Source: Dactylonectria macrodidyma
Taxonomy: Eukaryota; Ascomycota; Sordariomycetes; Hypocreales; Nectriaceae
NCBI GenBank assembly: GCA_020744425.1
Contig: JAGMUV010000006.1
Span: forward strand, 2,976,001 to 3,040,000
Length of the DNA stretch: 64,000 nt
Direction: 5' to 3'
The notes beneath the pieces were generated by a model. The model did not search any database. It was not told the DNA's origin and saw only the letters and a program-made list of their open reading frames with translations. The position numbers were made by a program, and so were the translations under genes. This document shows, piece after piece, positions 1-10,366 of this stretch (within the stretch, counting starts at the first letter, position 1; the number at the start of each line of letters is the position of its first letter).

Positions 1-252
1 GGAGGAAAGCGATATGTGCCGGCTTCTCCAGAACGGTTCTCTTATGGGCTGGCATCAAAAATCATGGCCGAGGAGTTTCCAGAGCTGCGAGACGCGGTTA
101 CGCAAGAAGACCAATTCATTGACGAGAGCCACGGTCTGGATGGAGAAACGGCTGCGAAGGAACTGGGCTATCAATACCATCCCTTTAGAGAAACTGTAAG
201 AGATCTCGTAGCTCAGGCGATTACGATGAGAGACTCCCCGTCAACACAGTAA
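1..252 (+). CDS. Extended short-chain dehydrogenase/reductase, 3' end only
   Basis: Frame 1 is open from the first base and stops at 250-252, so only about 83 C-terminal residues are present. The tail (PASPERFSYG, then YHPFRETVRDLVAQ) resembles the C-terminal substrate-side region of fungal NAD(P)-dependent extended SDRs of the dihydroflavonol-reductase/epimerase kind; this is recognition from memory, and the Rossmann core lies outside the window. It points the same way as the zinc dehydrogenase that follows about 530 bp later, and could supply a sugar or aldehyde dehydrogenase step for the cluster downstream. That role is inference. Confidence 0.6.
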   Translation, partial: GGKRYVPASPERFSYGLASKIMAEEFPELRDAVTQEDQFIDESHGLDGETAAKELGYQYHPFRETVRDLVAQAITMRDSPSTQ

Positions 253-786
253 AGCATATAGAATACAAGTTCGTGTATTAGGCCACCAAGCAACTGCAGC
301 CAACATGCCTTCATCTTGATTCGGAGACTATGACATACTGGTGACAACTGATGCCTGTATTTCGAGTCATTGAATAATCCAGCTCGGTTGCCATTACGTA
401 CATGACATCTCATGTCAGCTACAGCTACGTTTACATGCGCCATTCCGCCAACATGGGTTAGCTACTCCAATTTCTCCAATAGTGGATTATGCTATACCAG
501 CCGGCTGGAGCGCCTCCGCGTCTATGGTGGCGGCGGGGGAAAGCGGCATCTCATCCGCAACACCAAGCAACTATCGCATGACCAGCCAACTTGGTAAGTC
601 GGCGGTATGGAGGGTTAGATCAACTACAAGAAAATTGGTTTCAGTGAAAATAACTCATTTTCTTGGAGCCCGTGCGAGTTACACGTGTACATTGAGCATA
701 TATCACCCTTTAAAGCTGTCCCCAACCATCTAGGTACGGAAAGTCAGACAGTCATCAACTGCCAAGCAAATTACCATCTCTCCAAA
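253..786. other. Intergenic / alcohol dehydrogenase promoter
   Basis: No gene seen. It holds a G-rich stretch at 531-548, annotated separately, and otherwise ordinary sequence upstream of the dehydrogenase ATG at 787. Confidence 0.6.
532..548 (+). promoter_or_regulatory. 17-bp G-rich element, copy 1
   Basis: GGCGGGGGAAAGCGGCA lies 239 bp upstream of the dehydrogenase ATG. It matches 15 of 17 positions with 3512-3528 in the divergent aldolase/dehydratase promoter. The GCGGGG core fits the SYGGRG consensus known for the carbon catabolite repressor CreA/Cre1. A regulatory role is inferred from the sharing and the core. Confidence 0.4.
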
Positions 787-2079
787 ATGTATCCTGAAAC
801 TTTTGAAGGGTTCGCCATTCCCTCTGCGGACAAATGGAACAGCCCAAAGAGGTTCGAAGTGCGTTGAGCTCTGGCAGGGTTTTGTTGATAACCATTTGCT
901 GACTCACAACCGCAGTTCAAACCCAAGCCATTTGGTGACTACGACATTGATGTGAAAATCATCGCGTGCGGCGTATGTGGTTCTGATGTCCACACCGCGA
1001 CTGGTGGCTGGGGAAACAAGATCTGGCCCCTGGTCCCTGGTCATGGTACGTACTCCTTTCATCACCCGAAACCACCCTCACACTGACCGTATTTCTTGCA
1101 GAGATTATTGGGAACGCCGTCAAGGTTGGGTCTAAGGTTACTACTGTCAAAGTCGGGGACCGTGTGGGCGTTGGAGCGCAGATTTCGGCCTGCTTAGAAT
1201 GTGATACTTGCAAAGATGACAACGAGACATATTGCAAGCAGCAGATGGGTACGTTTGTTTATCTCCTAAGTACTGTCCGCCAACTAACAACCGCAGACAC
1301 ATATGGCTCTGTGTATCCTGATGGCACCATTGCCCATGGTGGATACTCGTCGCACATTCGGGCGCACGAGCACTTCACATTCCCCATCCCAGAAGGCCTT
1401 CAAACAGAACTTGTCGCTCCGATGCTGTGCGCTGGGCTAACCGCGTACTCTCCCTTGGTCCGGAATGGCGTTGGATCGGGAAAGAAAGTGGGAATCCTTG
1501 GCATGTAAGTGTTTCTCTGGTGCGCGTGCCGCACATAGCAGTTACTAACCTAATATCTACAGTGGTGGTATCGGCCATTTTGGCATCTTGTTTGCCAAGG
1601 CTCTTGGTGCAACTACATATGCCATCTCGCGATCTCGCGCAAAGGAGTCGGATGCTCTTAAGATGGGCGCCGATGGTTTCATCGCCACCAAAGAAAGTGA
1701 CTGGGCCAAGGCCCACGAGATGACGTTTGACTTCATCCTGTCCACTGCATCATCAGACGACGGCTTTGATCTTGCGCCGTATCTGTCATTGCTCAAGACA
1801 CACGGGCGCTTCATTGCCGTCGGTCTGCCCGAGGGCGCCGGGTGGCAAATTCGGCCTCAAAGTCTTCTTGCAAACGGCTGCCTCATCGGAAGCAGCCATC
1901 TGGGTAGCCGCAAGGAGACTCTGGAAATGCTCAAGTTGGCTGGTGATAAGCAGATCAAGAGCTGGGTTGAGACTATTCCTGTCGGAGAAGAAGGCTGCGG
2001 AAAGGCTCTGGAGAGAGTCCACATTGGTGATGTCAGATACAGATTTACGCTAGTGGACTATGACAAGCAGTTTCAGTAA
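787..2079 (+). CDS. NADP-type zinc alcohol dehydrogenase (cinnamyl/ADH6-like MDR)
   Basis: Five exons, 787-858, 916-1045, 1102-1248, 1297-1504 and 1563-2079, give 357 residues, normal for the ADH6/cinnamyl alcohol dehydrogenase family, which interconverts aldehydes and alcohols with NADP(H). Seen directly: the catalytic-zinc motif CGVCGSDVH (catalytic Cys45) and PGHEIIG after it, the four-Cys structural-zinc loop CLECDTCKDDNETYC, and the dinucleotide-binding GIGGIGHFG near the middle. All four introns are 48-57 bp with GT-AG ends. It is followed by a convergent aldolase gene. In this setting it may reduce the lactaldehyde-type aldehyde released by the aldolase, or oxidise the starting sugar; both are inference. 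The family call is secure. Confidence 0.9.
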
Positions 2080-2291
2080 ATCTTAGAAGTGCAATAAATA
2101 GGGATTCAACTCCACTTCTATTCCACACTGTAATTTTCAAAAAGCCATTAAAGTGCTATGCTCAGTGTCGTCACTCCCATGACCAAGTCTAGAGTCTACA
2201 GTCGTGCTTCTTATGAGTAGAGTGTGGGTTATCATGGTTTATGGTTGCGGGCAAGGCGAAATGGAAAACGGGGGTGGGTAATCTAAATTTC

Positions 2292-3266
2292 TCACGGCTT
2301 AACGCCAAAGTCTTCTAGCTTCTCCTCAACCTCCATCATCCAAGAAATATCCTGAACCAGCTTCGCTTTCTCTTCTTCGCCCAGAGGCGCCATTGGCCCC
2401 CTTGGGATTCCACCGTACCCGTTCCAATGGCTCAGGATGGCCTTGAAACCTGGAATCGCCCGTTTGGTCAACTCCCAGTCTGCCTTGGCCAATTGCTGCT
2501 GAGCCCTCATTGTCTCCTCTCGTTTTCCTTGCACTGCCAAGTTGTATACATTGACGCATGCCCGAGGGAACACGTTGGCCGCGCCGACAATAGCACCGCT
2601 TGCTCCCACTTCCACAGACGGAGAGATGAAGTCGGCGACACCTGAAAAGGCAAAGTACGGCTCCGACTGGGAAGAGAAGACTTCTGAGACAGGAGAGGTC
2701 GCCTCAGCAACACGTGCGAGCTTTCCAACGCTGCCGCAGGTGAATTTGGTGCCAATAATGTTGGGGTGACTTGCCAAGCTGATCAACTGGTCCGAGTCGA
2801 GGTCGATCCCTGCCACTGCTCCAGGATAGTTGTAAATGATCAACGGCAGCGGACTACTTTGTGCAACCTCAAGAAAGAACTTCTCGATCGTTGGCCCATC
2901 CATTGCCCATTTGAAGAAACTCGGGACCATCAAGAGTACAGCATCGCCACCGGCATCCGCAGCGTCACGGCACAAGCGCAGCGTGCCCTGGATGGACTGG
3001 TCAGAGGCTCCGACGATGACTGGCAGGTGAGAAAACCCAGACTCATCGAGAGCTTCGCGAGTCGTCTTTGTCACCTGAAGTCTTTCTTCTGGACTGAGGT
3101 AGACGGCTTCTCCATTAGACCCATTCGTCACAATACCAGCTACGCCGGCCTTTGCGAGGCGAACAGCGTGTTTCTTGATGACTTTTTCATCGAGGATCTC
3201 GTCTTTCCCATCTTGATAGAAGACTTGCGTGGGTGCGTAAATTCCGGGTAATAGTGTTTTGGGCAT
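2292..3266 (-). CDS. Dihydrodipicolinate synthase-family aldolase (2-keto-3-deoxy sugar acid type)
   Basis: An intronless gene of 324 residues with the class I aldolase fold of the DHDPS/N-acetylneuraminate lyase family. Seen: the Schiff-base lysine K174 in IIGTKFTCG, the active-site tyrosine Y145 in IIYNYPG, and GSNGE at 49-53 where the family has its GTTGE carboxylate-binding loop. Fungal members include L-threo-3-deoxy-hexulosonate aldolase of D-galacturonate breakdown and other uncharacterised aldolases. It is divergent from an L-fuconate dehydratase-type gene, whose product would be a 2-keto-3-deoxy sugar acid, so cleavage of that product to pyruvate and an aldehyde is the likely job (inference). 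True lysine-pathway DHDPS is unlikely because fungi make lysine by the alpha-aminoadipate route. Confidence 0.85.
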   Translation of the reverse strand: MPKTLLPGIYAPTQVFYQDGKDEILDEKVIKKHAVRLAKAGVAGIVTNGSNGEAVYLSPEERLQVTKTTREALDESGFSHLPVIVGASDQSIQGTLRLCRDAADAGGDAVLLMVPSFFKWAMDGPTIEKFFLEVAQSSPLPLIIYNYPGAVAGIDLDSDQLISLASHPNIIGTKFTCGSVGKLARVAEATSPVSEVFSSQSEPYFAFSGVADFISPSVEVGASGAIVGAANVFPRACVNVYNLAVQGKREETMRAQQQLAKADWELTKRAIPGFKAILSHWNGYGGIPRGPMAPLGEEEKAKLVQDISWMMEVEEKLEDFGVKP

Positions 3267-3827
3267 ATTTGCGCTGAGGTGGATTGAGATGGGATGCTGG
3301 GAAGGAGAGGCGTGTGTGATGGATTAAGATGTACTACACAGGGTCAATTCCTTGTTATTCCATTGACACAACAAATCTACCCACTATGTATAATGCCTTC
3401 CAATCCCTCGTATGTCTTGATTGCGGAGCATCTTCCGTTAAATTATCTCAAGACATACAAACTGACATGCGGCTTCGGGGTCTCACCTCTAGCTTCGGGT
3501 CGAAGTGTCAGGGCGGGGGGAGGCGGCAACTCCACAACACCACCTCGAAGCTGATGGTGTCAGCTGGTTGATCCCGGGATAGCTTCTCCGCACATCCTTG
3601 CGCCTCCACCATATTCATGAGTCGTGTTGTCCGGGGATGGGCGGCATATGACTGACCATGTGAGATTGTCCCTTGTTGCGATGCGAGGTGGAGTGGCGCA
3701 TGTGGAGTGAGACAATTGATCGCCAGCAATATCAAGATGCCTTTTCCTACGAAGTTATGTGCTCTCAACTAAGTCCTTTGTCCATCTGTCGCATTGTCGA
3801 GTCCACAATCCAGTCACTACTCCAACC
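3267..3827. promoter_or_regulatory. Divergent promoter of aldolase and dehydratase
   Basis: 561 bp between two divergent start codons, suited to joint control. It contains the G-rich element at 3512-3528. No open frame here looks like a gene. Confidence 0.6.
3512..3528 (+). promoter_or_regulatory. 17-bp G-rich element, copy 2
   Basis: GGCGGGGGGAGGCGGCA matches the copy at 532-548 at 15 of 17 positions, with the same spacing of the GCGGGG and GCGGCA halves. It lies near the middle of the divergent promoter. A CreA/Cre1 site or a pathway-regulator site are both possible. Confidence 0.4.
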
Positions 3828-5357
3828 ATGGGTTCCCTTTCCATTCTCACAGAACACGATGTTACCATCACATCCTTCAAAGTCACCGACTTACGATTCC
3901 CGACAAGTCTAGACGGCGTTGGCTCAGATGCCATGCATGTCGGCACAAATGGATCTCATCCATTCCTCCAACTTGAGACAAACCGCGATGGATTGATCGG
4001 AGAAGGCATTGTATGTACTGTTCCTGCGTCCGCGCGCAGCACCACTAACGATCCGCTCTAGGCCTTCAGCAATGGTCGAGGCAGTGAGCTAATCTGCATG
4101 GCGCTAGACATCTTTGCGAAAAGAGTCGTAGGCAAGACCATGCATGAACTGACGCGAGACATGGGCAAAACCTGGAGATACATGGTTTCCGACTCCCAGT
4201 ATCGCTGGATCGGCCCTGAAAAGAGCGTCACGCACTTAGCAGTTGCGGGCGTCCTCAATGCCGTCTGGGATCTGTGGGGAAAGATCCTCGGCAAGCCAGT
4301 CTGGCAGATTGTCTGTGAAATGAGCCCCGAGGAGATTGTGCGGTGCATAGACTTTCGTTACATCACCGACGTCATCACGCCGGAATCAAGCATCGAGTTA
4401 CTCAAGACGACGCAGAAAAATAAGGAGGCTCGTTTACAGGAGGCGAGAGAGAACCGAGCAGTACCAGCCTATACTACTTCGCCTGGTTGGCTGGCCTTTT
4501 CGGGTGATCGAATGAAAGAAGTGCTGGAGGAGACGATTGCAGAAGGATACACTGTGTTTAAGTTCAAGGTGGGAACCAGCATCGAAGCTGATCGTGAAAG
4601 ACTTTCAGCGGTCAGAGCGGTCCTAGGATACGACAAGGGGCACCAAATCATGATCGATGCCAACCAAGTAAGTCTATATCCCACTGTTACATCCACTTCT
4701 ACTTACACCCTTAGGTCTGGAGCGTGCCACAAGCGATCGAGTACATGAAGCACTTGGTAGAATTCAAGCCTGTCTTCATCGAGGAACCAACCAACCCCGA
4801 TGATGTACTAGGCCACGCCGCCATTCGCAAAGCCCTAAAGCCATACGGCGTCGGTGTGGCCACGGGAGAAGCAGCCCAGAACCGCGTGACATTCAAGCAG
4901 CTACTCCAGGCAGAGGCGACGGATGTCTGTCAGATTGATGCTGTCAGACTTGGCAGTGTAAACGAGTGTCTCGTGAGTTTTCCTTCTCCGCCCAAATCAA
5001 CATGTTCCGAGACTAACATTGCAGGCCGTAATGATCATGGCTCTCAAGTTCAATGTCCCCTGCGTCCCCCACAACGGCGCCATGGGTTTGACCGAGCTAA
5101 CGTCACACCTGAGCACAATCGACTACATTGCCATTAGTGGACGAAAATCGATGCTGGAGAATGCCGATAGTCATCGTGAGAACCTGCGTCATCCCTCCAG
5201 GATTGAGAACGCTCATTACGTGACGCCCCTGGCTCCTGGGTACTCTACCGGCTACACCGAAGAGGCTTTAGAGAAGTACACGTATCCCACTGGTAGCTTC
5301 TGGAGCAGTGATATCGGGCAGGAGATTATCGCTCAACCGACTGGAGGAGAACTATAG
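3828..5357 (+). CDS. Enolase-superfamily sugar acid dehydratase, L-fuconate dehydratase type
   Basis: Exons 3828-4010, 4062-4667, 4715-4972 and 5025-5357, all phase 0, give 459 residues. It is a mandelate racemase-group enolase: K230 in the KFKVG catalytic strand, metal ligands D260 (MIDANQ), E286 (FIEEPT) and E315 (ATGEAAQN), and H365 (VPHNGAMG). Stretches such as [19 protein letters not shown] and [10 protein letters not shown] closely follow L-fuconate dehydratase and human ENOSF1 as I remember them, more than fungal L-galactonate dehydratase (LGD1). The expected reaction is dehydration of a 6-carbon aldonate to a 2-keto-3-deoxy acid, feeding the divergent aldolase. L-fuconate is the best guess; L-galactonate, D-arabinonate or L-rhamnonate are not excluded. 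Confidence 0.85.
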
Positions 5358-5437
5358 ATTATGTATTGTATGTAAGAGTCGCTTGAAGGTCTAGACATTG
5401 AGGTATGCTTTCCTAGAATGTCAATAAATATTATCCG

Positions 5438-7464
5438 TTATACACGAGACAGAATCCTCTGCTTCCTTTGTACATCCTCCAAAATCGATACTACCGCTTC
5501 GAGACTGGAAAAAGCCCACGGCCGTATGTTGTTAATGGCGATTGTCTGAAGTTCGTCAATGTCGAGGACCAAGTGTCTTAGGTCAGGGCTGAGAGACGCA
5601 AGTGTAAGCACAACAACTGCGCCGAGTGACCTGTACCAGTTAGATGCTGAAGTAGCTGGGAAATAATACATACGATAACGAAAATGTCCACGTATACTGG
5701 CTGGGTCCAACCAAAACTCTGGTGGTATTGTGGATGTAACACCTGCAGCTTTCTATGCAGAGCGCAGCCTTCTCCAACATTGACTCCGACGCGTGTTGCA
5801 TTCCGTGGGTGGCGATGTAGAGGGCGAAAGGCCGGTAGATGATATGCCGTGCTGCAAAATACCGTATTCTCAACACAGGTTCTCTGTCGTTAGTTTCGAT
5901 AGCAGGCGTGCCAACACCTAGTGCTGGTCGAAATGCTTCCGGTATCGACGCGTGCCAGGTTTCCAGCTGGGTATGGAGTTCATCGCACACAGATATCATT
6001 GACGAAACATCTTCGATGGAAAAGTCGTCCGAAGCCATGAGCGTAGCGGATGACAGGGTGAGGACGCGTTTTTTACTAGGGTAAAGGGAGTTGTGAATGC
6101 GGTTGAGCAGCCTGCGAATCGAAATCTCGGCAAGATAGCAGGTAGATTGCATAAGCCCGAGGTTGGTGCAGCTTGGGAGGCTGATTTCGTCGGTTAGCTG
6201 TTGAAGCCCGCTGCGTGGCAGATCAAGCTCCGCAAGTCGGTCGCATTCGACCAAAAAGCAGGACCAAAATAAGCGAATGATACTCTCTCGAGAATTTGGT
6301 CCTTCTTCCCGAGGGCCGATCCTGCCAGTATGTAAGCACAGCCCATCTTAAGAGGCAGTGACGGGGCAATACCCAGATATTTTGAACTGAATTATTGCCG
6401 TGGCAGAGTAGATCAATTTCCAACTCTGCAGTGGTCGCACAATGTACGCAAAGTAAACACTGGCCAGCACCAGAGCTTGCGGAAGCAAGAGGCTATACGA
6501 AAAAGACCATGAGGACTGGGAGATGAGGGTCGGCATTGCGTGCTGCATGTATTGCATGCCTGGTGGTGATGAACGAAACCGCTCAGGGTCCGGGTGCGAC
6601 GATGCCACTGTCCCGAGGGCAAATATTACCATGCAAAGTGCCGATGCTATACTCGAGTCCGGGCCAGTCTCCAGGAATTGTGAGTAAATGCTTTCGAACT
6701 CATCTGGATCTAGAATCGGGTGATTATGATGTGCCGATGAGAAGAAAATAGCAACTAGCTCATCAGCCACTTCACGGTTAATCTCAATCGACGGACGTGC
6801 CATGGGCCATTCATCAAATGACAGCTCAGGGGGCAAGGGGTTTCTTGACTCGAGGAGAAAGAACAAGTCGGTAGGGTATTCCCCAATCAAAGCTTTCATC
6901 GCCGGCAAGCCCAGCAAGTAGCTGGAAGAAGTTTTGTGCTTGACTGGAATTGTCAACGGGGGCAGATTCGGCATCTCTGACTGAAGCTCGAGGCCAGTAA
7001 ACGACCAAGGAGTGAACGGAACACCGACACCGCCCTGGACACCCGTCATTGCGATTGACGAGTGACTCTGTGGCGAAGTTTCGCTCTGAGCATGAGCCAT
7101 TCGAGCATTGGAATCGGCGGACAAGGCCGCTATCCTCTCGCCCTGAGTTTCCAGGAGCGCCTCAATGTCCCGTAGTCGGTTGATGATTTCCCGCGTCCCA
7201 CCCGACGTGTCGATCCTAAGGCGGTTTAGTACAGCACGCACGTCCGTATTATCGCGTCACACACCTTTGAGATGGCTGCTCGTCATACTGGCATTCCACC
7301 TCCATCTCCATGCAGTTCGAGCATGATGGCTTCCGGGCGTCGCATCGCCGTTTTCTACCAGGTCAAGGATCAGTTATTGCAGGGAGGATCAAGAAGGCGA
7401 TTTTCACTCACCGACTCCGACAAAAGCTGCAAGCTAGTGCAACACGCTTTCTATTGAAGCTCAT
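5438..7464 (-). CDS. Zn2Cys6 transcription factor with fungal-specific TF domain
   Basis: Exons on the minus strand: 7412-7464, 7265-7354, 6373-7215, 5674-6321 and 5438-5630, giving 608 residues. The two small 5' exons are easily missed; spliced, they give a perfect C-x2-C-x6-C-x6-C-x2-C-x6-C cluster at residues 12-39, beginning CSFCRSRKRRC. A coiled-coil-like stretch follows (REIINRLRDIEALLETQ). The middle-homology region includes the typical RLFWSCFLVECDRLAELDLP. The gene lies just past the dehydratase, on the opposite strand, and is the natural candidate regulator of the cluster (inference). Introns are 43-57 bp. Confidence 0.88.
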
Positions 7465-8204
7465 TTTGAAAATACATGGCCCTCCCCGGCAACTTACACC
7501 AACAATGAAGGAGATGGCAGGCAAGTTGTGTCTGAAGCATCACAGGGAGGTGAGGGGCGATTTGTCACCTGACGCCTCACGCTCACGTGCACTACAGCAA
7601 GCCACAGTTACCCTACACTGAAAACAGTTTCTAAGTCAGAAGCCTAGGTAGTGTCAAGATAAGTCTATTTAGGTCGATTGCTAATAAATCCTATCTCTTA
7701 TTCATTAGCTAGTACATGAATCAGATTCGGATTTGTTGTGGCTCTTTGTCAAACAGATATCTTCATCACAATCTATTCGTTACCTGACGTGTCTTTGCCT
7801 CAAACCAAAAAACGCGACACCTCGGTTTACTCCGTTGACAATGAAAAAAATGAATCAACTAGTGACTTATGACTGTAAAATGGGCTATTACTGCACGCGA
7901 TATTCGTAGACGTTCATTTAATACTGCCCGTCTGCAGAAGTTGATATGAGATTTGCTAGCTGATCACGTGATACATGACTTGTGTTTCTGCATAACTCGG
8001 ACAATCTTATGCATTCTACTTTCTTGCCTCCGTGGACCCCGAGGCCAGAACCAGGATTGCGAGCGAATTTTGCGGGAGTGACTCCGCAAATTTGAGCAAG
8101 ATACGCCGTATATAGTAAGATGACACTGCTCGACTCTTTTTGCTTCTCTTTCTTTGACTCTTAATCTCGGTCGCTTCGACACCCCTCAAATCATTTATCT
8201 GACC
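7465..8204. other. Intergenic, divergent from 7464 and 8205
   Basis: About 740 bp, AT-rich between roughly 7660 and 7900. No coding signal or RNA gene recognised. It separates the sugar-acid cluster from the next genes. Confidence 0.6.
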
Positions 8205-8933
8205 ATGGCTCACCTCAATCATGCCTTTCGCCTCTGCGGATCACGATTTCTGCGCCCGACAACGACGCGATTGATGGGAGCTACCCCTGTCTTGCCTAGA
8301 CTCCGCAGCTATGCGCCAGTGCTCTTTTCGACTTCGGCAAGGCATTGGACAAAGGCAACAACTTGTCAGAAGACATGCCACAAGAGCACCGCGCCTCAAA
8401 ATCCGCAACTTCTATCCATTAGCTCGCTGTCTTTTTGGAGCTCACGGCCAACGTGGAATCGCGCTTCAGTAAATACTTTGCGGTGCCTCGTTGGCTGCAC
8501 CTTGGGAGATTTCGCAGCCATGTGGATGCTTCAGTTGAACTATCCCGAGCTTGGGATGGGAATCATTATGCCCATATCGAGTAAGCAAACGATAGAAACG
8601 CTTACAAGAAATTGAAAGAATCTAAGCATGCCATCCACAGTGATTTCGGGAATTTCGACATCCATTCTACTGGAAACCGTCCTGCTTCGCATTGGTAGAG
8701 ATGGACTTCCCTGGCTTGCTGCCTGCAAAACTGCCATTGGCATGAGCTTCATTTCTATGATTACCATGGAGATTGCCGAAAACGCGGTCGATTATTATCT
8801 CACTGGGGGAGCAGTGTCATTCGATTCGCCCGGGTTTTGGATTGCGGCTCTGGTTTCTATGACCGCCGGGTTCTTCGCCCCTCTCCCGTATAATTATATT
8901 CGCCTTCGAAAGTTTGGAAAGGCATGTCATTAG
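8205..8933 (+). CDS. DUF4396-type membrane protein with mitochondrial presequence
   Basis: Exons 8205-8580 and 8641-8933 give 222 residues. The first 50 or so residues are rich in Arg, Ser and Thr with almost no acidic residues and end in FSTSARHW, a common feature of fungal mitochondrial targeting sequences. Then come NTLRCLVGCTLGDF and an ISMITMEIAENAVDYYLTGG stretch, which match the pattern I know for DUF4396 (NTLxCLxGCxxG, then a second helical segment with an acidic/DN centre). Several hydrophobic helices suggest an integral, probably inner, mitochondrial membrane protein. The molecular function is not known to me. Confidence 0.65.
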
Positions 8934-9468
8934 AACGTGGGCCCTGTATTAGTAGGTGTGAATACAAAAATCTCTAAGCGTCTAGGACTTAAAATACGGC
9001 TGTGATATCCTACAAAAGGATCCTTGAATTCGCATTTTAGCAATCCGACCTGAGCATTGACATCTAGAACTCTACTTTTGTCTAGACTGCCTAGCCAATA
9101 CGATGTTTATATTTCTCATGCTTATCCATTCTCTCGTCTTCGCCGGCTTTCAAATGAAATTTGGTGATCAAATCTCGTCGAAACCTCAACTTAAGATGTG
9201 CTCTGCGGGGAGGTTCACCCACTTCGCGAGCTGAACCAGTCGGCTCAAGGGAACGCAAAGCAACGCAAGTAAACCTTGGGGAACGGCCGACCGGATTTGT
9301 GCACTTTTGCCATTTAATTGCCCGATCAGGTTATGGAAAGTGGAGAGCTACACTTTGTAATCAATGACGAACATCACGTAGCCTCTTTTCTTTTATAGAC
9401 CCCGCATAGACCGCCAGCACACAGAAATCCGCTCATTCTTTCAACTGTGCTCAACCTACATTATTATC
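8934..9468. other. Intergenic
   Basis: 535 bp with no gene seen; the last 60 bp look like an ordinary fungal 5' leader before the ATG at 9469. Confidence 0.5.
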
Positions 9469-10103
9469 ATGACATCTCCATTCTTGTTCCGCGATCTTCT
9501 CGGCGTTCCGCCATCTACAGCTACGCCCAGTGATAGCACTCTCATCCTTATCGACGTTTAAGTGAGTATGCCGAAGGAAAGCTCAAGGTTGCTGACGTGG
9601 ATGCATCTCGCAAGGTGATAGCCTCGCTCCTCAAGAAGTACCGGGCAGCGAACGGCAATGTCATTCATGTCTTGCACTCAACTCCAGAAGGCGCTCCTGT
9701 TTTCACTCCCAGAACGAAACTTGCCGAGGAGTTCGAAGAGCTCACACCTAAGGATGGCGAGAAAGTTATCCACAAGAACTTCGCTGGGTCTTTTGCTGGC
9801 ACGGACTTGCAAGAGCACCTGGACGAGCTGGGGAGCAAGAAAATTATCCTCGCACGCTACATGGTAAGCATGCTGACATGCATTCTAATTTGCTTGGATA
9901 GATGGTAATTAGTCTAGGCACATGTTTGCGTTTCAACTACAGTGAGACAAGCTGCACAGCGAGGGTATGACGTCGTGGCTGTGGAGGATGCTGTCGGTGA
10001 CAGGGATATTCCTGGAGTGGACGCAAAGCAGCTCGTCAAGGTTGCGCTGAGCGAGATTGCCGACGCCTTTGGGACAATCGTACAGAGCAGTAGCATTGTT
10101 TGA
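9469..10103 (+). pseudogene. Isochorismatase-like cysteine hydrolase, disrupted early
   Basis: The product belongs to the isochorismatase-like hydrolase family: catalytic Asp in LILIDV, Lys in IHKNFAGSF and Cys in AHVCVSTT. After GTT at 9556-9558 the frame meets TAA (9559-9561), and the family-like continuation [12 protein letters not shown] resumes at 9564 in the -1 frame. A 54-bp intron (9864-9917) then joins the last exon, 9918-10103. The stop and the shift fall where relatives have Gln-Asn/Ser after the Asp, consistent with one missing base and a C-to-T change. No GT-AG intron of workable size repairs it, although GTGAGTATG beside the stop looks like a donor. A sequencing error is possible; otherwise this is a recent pseudogene. 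Confidence 0.7.
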
Positions 10104-10366
10104 GAAGTCATTACACAATTGCATAATAAATCAAGCTGATCACAATTGAAGGCAGGGTACTCTAGTTTGTATCGCAGTCGTTCGAATCTTACACCATGCG
10201 AGCTTTCATCTTCAGCCCTCCGTCCTAATTCTCGCACATAATAAGCTGCTCTCCATTATTAAAGACTTGTCATCGCCTGTAGATTATCTTTACCTAGCGA
10301 CTCATAATGACACATTCAGGCGCATATTGTTACAGCTACTGTATGGATTTTGTGATAAAGGTCTAC

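Noticed and set aside
3828..5357. Calling the dehydratase L-galactonate dehydratase (LGD1/GaaB) of pectin breakdown
   Set aside because: The remembered signature blocks fit L-fuconate dehydratase/ENOSF1 better. Kept as an alternative only.
9562..9600. Intron starting at GTGAGTATG to rescue the isochorismatase-like gene
   Set aside because: The stop precedes the donor, and the conserved coding frame resumes only two bases inside the supposed intron.
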